Positions 14,183-19,179 of a stretch of DNA of 19,179 nt are shown piece after piece. Both the position numbers and the translations under genes were made by a program. The stretch covers positions 1 through 19,179 of the forward strand of contig UQOJ01000040.1 of the NCBI GenBank assembly GCA_900542635.1, given 5' to 3'. This DNA is from an uncultured Collinsella sp. (lineage in GTDB: Bacteria > Actinomycetota > Coriobacteriia > Coriobacteriales > Coriobacteriaceae). Positions within the stretch are counted from its first letter, which is position 1. Every line of letters begins with the position of its first letter. The notes under the pieces were generated by a model. It had not been told where the DNA came from and searched no databases. It saw only the letters and a program-made list of their open reading frames with translations.

Positions 14183-14218
14183 AAACAGGCCGCAGCGATG
14201 GGCTACGGCCTGTTTTTG
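14183..14218 (+). terminator. Terminator of the MgtE-like/NRAMP operon
   Basis: AAACAGGCCG (14183-14192) pairs perfectly with CGGCCTGTTT (14206-14215) around a 13-nt loop. The T-run of the stem continues to TTTTT before GTCT. It lies 17 nt after the stop. Confidence 0.88.
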
Positions 14219-14246
14219 TCTGCTATAGGGTGTTAGTTATATGGCA

Positions 14247-14293
14247 GTGGGCAAAAAATGCCAAATATGAGTAATGTTGCTAAGTGAATAGCA
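14247..14293 (+). repeat. 47-bp inverted repeat, left copy
   Basis: It begins GTGGGCAAAAAA and continues through CAAATATGAGTA and TGTT to AATAGCA. It matches the reverse complement of 14430-14476 closely over its first 34 bases and again at its end. The two copies enclose 136 bp. Confidence 0.75.
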
Positions 14294-14429
14294 TTTACAT
14301 TCAAGAAGATAATAAACATAACCTATAGTATGTTCATTAAAATTGGCTCCAATACGCCTTAAACCAGTCAGGTTGGCTGTCTTAGGGGGTTGTAGGGTTC
14401 GCTCGGACGTCATTTTGGGTGGTTTTGCC

Positions 14430-14476
14430 TGCTACTAAAATGGTAACAGTACTCATATTTGCCCTTTTTTGCCCAC
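14430..14476 (-). repeat. 47-bp inverted repeat, right copy
   Basis: On the minus strand it reads GTGGGCAAAAAAGGG, then CAAATATGAGTACTGTTACC and ends AGTAGCA, the partner of 14247-14293. I see no clear target-site duplication outside the pair. Confidence 0.75.
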
Positions 14477-14620
14477 AGACCTTTGAGGGTGCGGCGAAAA
14501 GGGCTTGTTTTGATTGTTTGGGGCAGGCGCGAGGCGCGGAAACGATGTCTGGAGCGACGGAGCGGCCTGGAATTCATCCGTAGAGGTCTTCATTGGCTGC
14601 GCCAGGAGTGTCCCTAGGTA

Positions 14621-14651
14621 CCGGCACATAAGGAACGTCCCTAACTGCCGG
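14621..14651 (-). repeat. 31-bp palindromic element with GGGAC core, variant arms
   Basis: Read on the minus strand, it has arms CCGGCA and TGCCGG (perfect inverted repeats) around GTTAGGGACGTTCCTTATG. The core matches GGGGACGTTCTTA of the copy at 2344-2370 while the arms are entirely different but still complementary. A second TAGGGAC-xx-TCCT string lies at 14608-14617 on the same strand, 27 bp away, as if the unit had been duplicated. Confidence 0.55.
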
Positions 14652-14685
14652 AGGGGGCGTCTGCCGTGGCAGACGCCCCCTCCGG
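14648..14685. terminator. Perfect hairpin with 18-bp arms downstream of the acyltransferase gene
   Basis: CCGGAGGGGGCGTCTGCC (14648-14665) and its exact reverse complement (14668-14685) are separated by GT. It stands 23 nt after the acyltransferase stop, where a terminator is expected, but neither strand has a T-run after it. Termination may depend on the stem alone, or it may protect the 3' end. It shares four bases with the palindromic element at 14621-14651. Confidence 0.5.
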
Positions 14686-14708
14686 ATGTGGGAAGTTTGC
14701 GCTGCAGG

Positions 14709-16925
14709 TTACTTGTCGGTGCCCAGCTTGTGTGGCTTGATAGCGAGAGCATTGACGAGCGCGTCGGTGGCGGACTTGACGGCTGCCGGTTGCGGATCGT
14801 TGACGTGATCCTCGGGGTGTACGGGCAGGTCCTTCTTGACAGCATCGTGGATCAAGTTGAGGTACTCAGTCACGCCAGTGGTCGATAGATGCGTGCCATC
14901 GCCATCGAACAGGTCGTTGCGGTTGGCACTGTATCCGTACCAGTCGATAACGCGCACGTTCTTGTAGCGCGTAGCGGCGTTGGCGATGGCCTGGTTGGTA
15001 GAGCCAACCCACGGCTGCGGGCTGCGCGTGTTCACAAACACCACAATACGCTTATCTCCTGCATCGGCCATGATGGCGTCGATCTGGTCGTCGGTTACCA
15101 AGCCGTTGGTGCCCAGGGCAAAGACCACGATCTTGCCGGCAAGGTTCTGCTGGATATAGCCCTCAAATGTCGCGCGCCCCGCATCAAACTGGCGGCCCTT
15201 TTCGGCATCGATATGGCTGTGCGGGAACACGCCGTCAAAGGTGTCTACGGCACGCAGCGACACGGAGTCGCCGATCATAAGCAGATCGTAGGAGCCATCG
15301 GGGAAGCCGTCGTTGTCCTTGTCGGTGTCGTCGGCCGCCTGCTGGTCGGTGGGCGCGGTGTTCTTGGCTTCCTTGTTCAGAACTTCGGCGCCCTCGCCGC
15401 TCAGCGCAGACGTCTCGGGCACAAAGATCAGGCCGCCCAGTGCAACGACCAACACGACAGCGCAGGCTGCGCAGACAGGGATGTGCGTGCGTGCCCAGTT
15501 GGCGGGCGTGGTGGTGCCATCGCGGAATTCGGCGACGGTGCGCCCAAAGGCGCCCTTCCTAAACGGAGTCTCGATAAAGCGATAGCAGCACTCTGCCACG
15601 GCGACCACCAACAACACCTGCAAAATGTACTGCCACCACGGCGTATCGTTGATGTTGGCGACCGGGTTCATGAGGAGCAGCAGCGGATAGTGCCACAGGT
15701 AGATGCTGTAGGAGCGCTTGCCAACCCACACGAGTGGCTCGGCGGATAGCGCGCGGGCAACCATTCCCTGGGGCTGCACGCAGGCCGCGATGACCATGAG
15801 CGTGAGGATCGAACACAGCAGCGTGCCTCCGCGATACTGGAAGGCGGTGTAGCCGTTGGTGAGCGCGACCATGGCGGCAAGGCCAACCAGACCCACGACG
15901 CCCAACACATCGATGGATGTGGGCGAGGACCAAAAGCGCACGAGGGCGCTCGGCTGTGCCGGGGCGGTATCGGCTGATTCGTCGACCTTCTTGCCAGGCT
16001 TGCCCTCGGCGTTCTTGCCGTGCTTGGCGGCGCCAGCCAGGCGATTGAGTCCCAAACGATGAGCGAGGCGCACCGGCGCCAGGTCGCGATCGGGGATAAA
16101 GGCCATCCAGGCACCCAGCAGCAGCGAGAACACGCGGGTGTCGGTGCCGTAGTACACGCGGCTGGGGTCGGCGGCAGGGTTGTAAAGCACCATCATGGCG
16201 AGGGCAGATACCGCGGCAAGGCCCAGAACCACGCGGCGCGTGTTGGGCTTGCTCACATGCATGGATACCATGGCAAACAGCAGTGGCGGCCAAATCAGGT
16301 AGAACTGTTCCTCGATGGCAAGCGACCAAAAGTGCGTGAGCGGCGAGGGGTCGCCCAGAGCATTGAAGTACGAGACGTTTTGGGCAATCTGCCACCAGTT
16401 GTTGAAGAACAACAGCGACGGCAGGATGTCGGGGCGCATCTTGGTGAGCATCACGTGGTTAAAGATGGTGCACAGCGCGCAGGTCACGAACACTACCGTT
16501 ACCACGGCGGGGACCAGGCGACGGATGCGGCGAATCCAGAAGCTCTTAAGGTCGATGCGTCCGGTCTTAGCGACTTCGTTGAGCAGCAAGCGCGTGATCA
16601 GATAGCCCGAAAGCACAAAGAAGATCGTGACGCCAAGCAGGCCGCCCTGCGCCCACGTGAGGTTAAGGTGATAGAGCACCACCGCGACGACGGCGAGCGT
16701 ACGCAGGCCGTCAAGGGCAGGGATGTAGCGGGATTTGGGGCGAGCAGGCGTCTGCTCCGCGGCGGGAGTGTTGGCGCGGCCCGCGTTGTTGGCAGAAGCA
16801 CGATGGGGGCTCACGGTGCGTCGCGGTTCGTTGGCACGGCGTTCGCCCTTCACGCGTTCGTGCGGCGCCGGCTCGTTGCCCGTGCGGCGTCGACCGCGCG
16901 AGCCCGATTGCGAGAGTTGTTCCAT
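14709..16925 (-). CDS. OatA-like acyltransferase (acyltransferase 3 fused to SGNH domain)
   Basis: A 738-residue membrane protein. It has an Arg-rich, disordered cytoplasmic N-terminus (1-65), an acyltransferase 3 membrane domain (about 66-500, IPALDGLRTLAVVAVVLYHL with H86, FFVLSGYLIT, HFWSLAIEEQFYLIWP), and an extracytoplasmic SGNH esterase-fold domain (about 545-700) with G-D553-S554 (block I), GTN607, and D676-GTH679 as Asp/His of the triad. Proteins of this build acetylate peptidoglycan (OatA) or exported polysaccharides, moving acetyl groups across the membrane. Which glycan is acetylated here cannot be told. A Lys/Glu-rich loop (about 300-326) interrupts the membrane domain. The ATG at 16925 has only a weak ribosome site (GGATGAT). 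It is the only gene on its strand in this part and is divergent from the ribokinase gene. Confidence 0.92.
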   Translation of the reverse strand: MEQLSQSGSRGRRRTGNEPAPHERVKGERRANEPRRTVSPHRASANNAGRANTPAAEQTPARPKSRYIPALDGLRTLAVVAVVLYHLNLTWAQGGLLGVTIFFVLSGYLITRLLLNEVAKTGRIDLKSFWIRRIRRLVPAVVTVVFVTCALCTIFNHVMLTKMRPDILPSLLFFNNWWQIAQNVSYFNALGDPSPLTHFWSLAIEEQFYLIWPPLLFAMVSMHVSKPNTRRVVLGLAAVSALAMMVLYNPAADPSRVYYGTDTRVFSLLLGAWMAFIPDRDLAPVRLAHRLGLNRLAGAAKHGKNAEGKPGKKVDESADTAPAQPSALVRFWSSPTSIDVLGVVGLVGLAAMVALTNGYTAFQYRGGTLLCSILTLMVIAACVQPQGMVARALSAEPLVWVGKRSYSIYLWHYPLLLLMNPVANINDTPWWQYILQVLLVVAVAECCYRFIETPFRKGAFGRTVAEFRDGTTTPANWARTHIPVCAACAVVLVVALGGLIFVPETSALSGEGAEVLNKEAKNTAPTDQQAADDTDKDNDGFPDGSYDLLMIGDSVSLRAVDTFDGVFPHSHIDAEKGRQFDAGRATFEGYIQQNLAGKIVVFALGTNGLVTDDQIDAIMADAGDKRIVVFVNTRSPQPWVGSTNQAIANAATRYKNVRVIDWYGYSANRNDLFDGDGTHLSTTGVTEYLNLIHDAVKKDLPVHPEDHVNDPQPAAVKSATDALVNALAIKPHKLGTDK

Positions 16926-16964
16926 AAAACATCATCCAATGACGAGAATAATCAGCACGCCTTC

Positions 16965-16970
16965 ATTGTA
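16965..16970 (-). promoter_or_regulatory. Candidate -10 of the acyltransferase gene
   Basis: TACAAT on the minus strand lies 40 nt before the ATG. No convincing -35 accompanies it. The spacer towards the ribokinase also holds a small inverted repeat, GCTTGC (16990-16995) / GCAAGC (17003-17008). Confidence 0.4.
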
Positions 16971-17112
16971 GCTGCCTGCTCCTGTGAATGCTTGCTGCTG
17001 GCGCAAGCTCAAGCGCGCGTCCACATCAAAGTGAACTAAAGTTATAGGGGGTGCGAGAGTGCACGATCGACGGCTGGCGGTGGGCATAAGGCCCGCAGAT
17101 GAGGAGGTTTCC

Positions 17113-18075
17113 ATGGCAGATCGCGGCATCGTTGCGGTGTTCGGCAGCATGAACATGGACCTTTCGGTGGCGTGCGAGCGCATACCGCGTGCGGGCGAGA
17201 CCGTCGGCGGCAGCGGGTTTATCACCAACGCCGGCGGCAAGGGCGCCAATCAGGCCGTAGCTGCCGCGCGTATGGGCGCTTGCACGCACATGATCGGCGC
17301 GGTCGGTCGCGACGCGTTCGGCGCGTCGCTCGTGGCGGGGCTCCAAGACGCCGGCGTGGACTGTGACTTTGTAGTGCATCGCGATGATGTGGAGACGGGA
17401 ACGGCGACCATCATTCGCTGCGAGGGAGACAACCGCATCGTGCTGTCGCCGGGCGCCAACCATGCGCTTGCGGGCGAGGACGTTGCCCGCGCGCTGAGGC
17501 GTCTGGTGGCCGATGAACTCGATAGTGACGCCAGCGAGATTGCCCCGGCTGCCGGAAGCGTCTTTATCGCCCAGGGCGAATGTGACCTTGCGGCGACGGC
17601 CGAGGCGCTTGTTTGCGCTCACGAGCTGGGGTTCTATACGGTCTTTAATCCAGCGCCTGCCTGTGAGCTGCCTGCGGAGGCCTGGCCTGCGGTCGACCTG
17701 GTCTGTCCCAACGAGACCGAGTGCCAGGTTCTGACGGGCATTCTGCCCACGGATGATGTGAGTTGCATCGCCGCGCTCAAAGCGCTGCTCGACAAGGGCG
17801 CCGGAGCTGCGGTCATCACGTTGGGCGGCGCCGGGTCGGTTACGCTCGGCGATGACGGCGAGCTGCTGCGCATGCCGGCACTTTCGAGTACGGTAGTCGA
17901 TACCACGGCCGCCGGCGATACGTTTATCGGCGCGTTGGCGGCGGCTCGCCTAGAGGGCTTGCCGCTCTTTGAGTGCATGGCTGCGGGTGCTCGCGCCTCG
18001 GCAGTGACGGTGTCGCGCCTGGGCGCTCAGCAATCGATTCCCACGAGCGCCGAAGTTGAACATTGGTTTAGTTAA
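17113..18075 (+). CDS. rbsK: Ribokinase (PfkB family)
   Basis: A 320-residue sugar kinase that phosphorylates ribose at O5 using ATP. PfkB signature 1 is NAGGKGANQAVAAARMGA (39-56). Signature 2 is DTTAAGDTFIGAL (263-275), with catalytic base D269 and the GAGD-type anion hole as AAGD. N200-E201 matches the Mg-phosphate-binding NxxE region (PNETE). N14 and D16 in GSMNMDL fit the ribose-binding start of ribokinases. The open frame begins at a GTG at 17059, but GAGGAGG (17101-17107) stands 5 nt before the ATG at 17113. It sits 30 nt upstream of a nucleoside hydrolase gene, so the ribose released by that enzyme would be its substrate. Other PfkB sugars cannot be fully excluded. Confidence 0.9.
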   Translation: MADRGIVAVFGSMNMDLSVACERIPRAGETVGGSGFITNAGGKGANQAVAAARMGACTHMIGAVGRDAFGASLVAGLQDAGVDCDFVVHRDDVETGTATIIRCEGDNRIVLSPGANHALAGEDVARALRRLVADELDSDASEIAPAAGSVFIAQGECDLAATAEALVCAHELGFYTVFNPAPACELPAEAWPAVDLVCPNETECQVLTGILPTDDVSCIAALKALLDKGAGAAVITLGGAGSVTLGDDGELLRMPALSSTVVDTTAAGDTFIGALAAARLEGLPLFECMAAGARASAVTVSRLGAQQSIPTSAEVEHWFS

Positions 18076-18105
18076 ACGATAAAGACGGAGAAGCGGAGTA
18101 GAACA

Positions 18106-19080
18106 ATGGCAATCAAGAAGCTGATCCTTGATCTGGATATGGGTGTGGATGATGCGATGGCGCTGGCCTATGCCATCGCGAGCCCCGAGGTGGAGCTCGT
18201 GGGCATCACCACGTGCTTTGGCAACGTGCGCGTCGAGCAATCGGCGCACAACTGCCTGGCGGTGCTCGATCTGCTGGGTCGCCCCGAGGTGCCGGTGTAC
18301 CTGGGCGCCGACCGTCCTCTGCAGGCGACTGAGCCCTATACGCCGCCGGCGTCCACCGCGCTCATTCACGGCAAGAACGGCATCGGCGGCGCGAGCGTGC
18401 CCGCGTCGCCCTACGAGCCGGTGGGGGCGACCTCGGCCGACGGCAACGCTGCGGTCGATTATCTGATCGATGCCGCGCGCACTTATGGTCCCGATCTGGT
18501 CTACGTAGCGACTGGCCCGCTCTCCAACCTGGCGCTCGCCCTGGAGCGCGATGCGGCAGCGATGATGTCCATCGGCCGCGTGGTCGTGATGGGCGGCGCC
18601 CTTACCGTGCCCGGCAACGTGAGCGCGGGCGCCGAGGCCAATATGGCGAGCGACCCCGAGGCAGCCGACGCGGTGCTGCGCTCGGGCCGTAAGCTCACCG
18701 TGGTGGGTCTGGACGTGACGCATCGCGTGGTGCTCACACGCCGCGACATTGCCGGCTGGACGGGCTCGGGCACCATGGCGGGCTGCGCATTTGCGAGCAT
18801 GGTCGAGCACTACATTGGCTCGTACGAGATGAACGCACCCTACCTGGGTGGTTGTGCGCTGCACGATCCGCTGGCCGTTGCCGTGGCGATCGACCCCACG
18901 CTCGTAGGTGCGCTCGGCTGCAACCTGCGTGTTGATCTGCTGGGCGAGTACCGCGGTCGCACCATCTGCGATGAGCGCCGCCTGTCCGATCCGGACAAGA
19001 GCGCGCTTGTGGCACTGACCGTGGATGCTCCGCGCTTCCTCGTGGAGTTTAAGGCACGCATGGCCCGCGTCTTGGGCTAA
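18106..19080 (+). CDS. Inosine/uridine-preferring nucleoside hydrolase (IUNH family)
   Basis: A 324-residue enzyme that splits the N-glycosidic bond of ribonucleosides to give base and ribose. The Ca2+-binding N-terminal motif reads LDLDMGVDDAMAL (8-20) with D9, D11, D15 and D16. Other family marks are TTCFGNV (35-41), VATGPLSNLA (134-143), VMGGAL (161-166), the substrate loop E177-A-N179 followed by DPEAA, and H253-D254 in ALHDPLAVAV. Length is normal for the family. The canonical DTDPG proline is Met12 and the EFN phenylalanine is Ala178, both modest departures. GGAG (18095-18098) serves the ATG. Together with the ribokinase upstream it makes a nucleoside salvage operon. The preferred base cannot be read from sequence. 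Confidence 0.92.
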   Translation: MAIKKLILDLDMGVDDAMALAYAIASPEVELVGITTCFGNVRVEQSAHNCLAVLDLLGRPEVPVYLGADRPLQATEPYTPPASTALIHGKNGIGGASVPASPYEPVGATSADGNAAVDYLIDAARTYGPDLVYVATGPLSNLALALERDAAAMMSIGRVVVMGGALTVPGNVSAGAEANMASDPEAADAVLRSGRKLTVVGLDVTHRVVLTRRDIAGWTGSGTMAGCAFASMVEHYIGSYEMNAPYLGGCALHDPLAVAVAIDPTLVGALGCNLRVDLLGEYRGRTICDERRLSDPDKSALVALTVDAPRFLVEFKARMARVLG

Positions 19081-19107
19081 GTTGTCTTTTTGGGACGGGG
19101 CTTTTTT
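19063..19107 (+). terminator. Candidate terminator of the ribokinase/nucleoside hydrolase operon
   Basis: GCCC-g-CGTC (19063-19071, one bulged G) pairs with GACGGGGC (19094-19101), directly followed by TTTTTT. The loop is long (22 nt) and the 5' arm lies inside the coding end, so the stem is plausible rather than certain. Confidence 0.5.
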
Positions 19108-19119
19108 GACTGGTATGAT
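19090..19119 (+). promoter_or_regulatory. Promoter of a gene beyond the right edge
   Basis: TG-G-TATGAT (19111-19119) is an extended -10. TTGGGA (19090-19095) lies 18 bp upstream. It faces out of the window. Confidence 0.5.
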
Positions 19120-19129
19120 TGGTGGGGAC

Positions 19130-19173
19130 TGCGGACAAAAAGTTGGACCATCAGGTCCGGTTTGGAGTCCGCA
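19130..19173 (+). promoter_or_regulatory. Folded leader hairpin at the right edge
   Basis: The outer stem is TGCGGAC (19130-19136) with GTCCGCA (19167-19173). After a 3x3 internal loop, an inner stem of about 10 pairs with three G-U wobbles (19140-19149 with 19154-19163) is capped by ATCA. It begins a few bases after the expected start of transcription. An ATG at 19173 overlaps the stem end, but no ribosome site is seen. Confidence 0.5.
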
Positions 19174-19179
19174 TGACAT

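Larger units (their letters stand above)
14219..14708. other. Gene-free stretch with repeats and hairpins
   Basis: About 490 nt between the NRAMP terminator and the acyltransferase stop hold no convincing gene. The first half (to about 14480) is markedly AT-richer than the rest of the window and is bounded by a 47-bp inverted repeat pair. 14480-14610 shows nothing I can interpret. 14608-14685 contains a palindromic repeat and a large perfect hairpin, listed separately. Confidence 0.7.

Noticed and set aside
14294..14429. Insertion sequence or hidden gene inside the inverted repeats
   Set aside because: The 136-bp core has no open frame of useful length and no transposase motif. I also see no target duplication outside the pair.
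14453..14845. 130-codon minus-strand frame in the gap after the acyltransferase
   Set aside because: It overlaps the acyltransferase end, reads through the perfect hairpin and a repeat copy, and has no domain or ribosome site.
16020..17039. 339-codon plus-strand frame opposite the acyltransferase
   Set aside because: It runs antisense through the conserved acyltransferase motifs and out into the intergenic region. It is not a gene.
17950..19179. 409-codon minus-strand frame at the right edge
   Set aside because: Antisense to the nucleoside hydrolase, whose motifs are intact. Composition is that of a shadow frame.

Overview
The window looks like a piece of a high-GC, gene-dense bacterial chromosome, most likely from a gut coriobacterium (Collinsella-like). 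I infer this from the strongly GC-biased third codon positions and the gene repertoire, which includes an NRAMP protein of the magnesium-transporting type known from Eggerthella. I have no marker gene to prove it. The first 50 bases are not genomic. They are an Illumina Nextera i7 primer tail, index and transposase end, so the window starts at an untrimmed contig end.

Layout. 51-1421: C-terminal part of an FtsX-type ABC permease, cut by the contig end, with a terminator. 1541-2185: SAM methyltransferase, followed by two copies of a small palindromic repeat. 2455-3660: DUF362 iron-sulfur protein with a bidirectional-looking terminator. 3792-4757 (minus): membrane-anchored alpha/beta hydrolase, divergent from 4944-5627, a hemolysin III/PAQR membrane protein. 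The region between them holds clear promoters and a pair of related dyads that look like operators. 5738-7111: CNNM/CorC-type membrane protein with CBS domains. 7136-7969: a protein with a stand-alone domain resembling the N-terminus of cyanophycin synthetase. 8106-8495 and 8495-9250: translationally coupled YtxH and tandem PRC-barrel proteins. 9323-10729: membrane-anchored polysaccharide-deacetylase fold that has lost its metal and catalytic residues.

10830-14220 is the most interesting block: an extended -10 promoter, a roughly 190-nt structured leader, a PRC/MgtE_N/CBS protein with a degenerate MgtE-like membrane domain, and, 8 nt later, an NRAMP homologue whose ion-binding residues are changed as in NRAMP-related magnesium transporters. 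Together with the CNNM/CorC gene upstream, the window carries three genes tied to Mg2+ homeostasis.

14166-14708 is a gene-free stretch with a terminator, a 47-bp inverted repeat pair around an AT-rich core, another small palindromic repeat and a perfect 18-bp-arm hairpin. 14709-16925 (minus) is an OatA-like acyltransferase with an SGNH domain. 17113-18075 and 18106-19080 form a ribokinase plus nucleoside hydrolase pair for nucleoside/ribose salvage. The right edge holds a terminator, a new promoter and a strongly folded leader of a gene that lies outside the window. I see no rRNA, tRNA, CRISPR array, insertion sequence or prophage gene.
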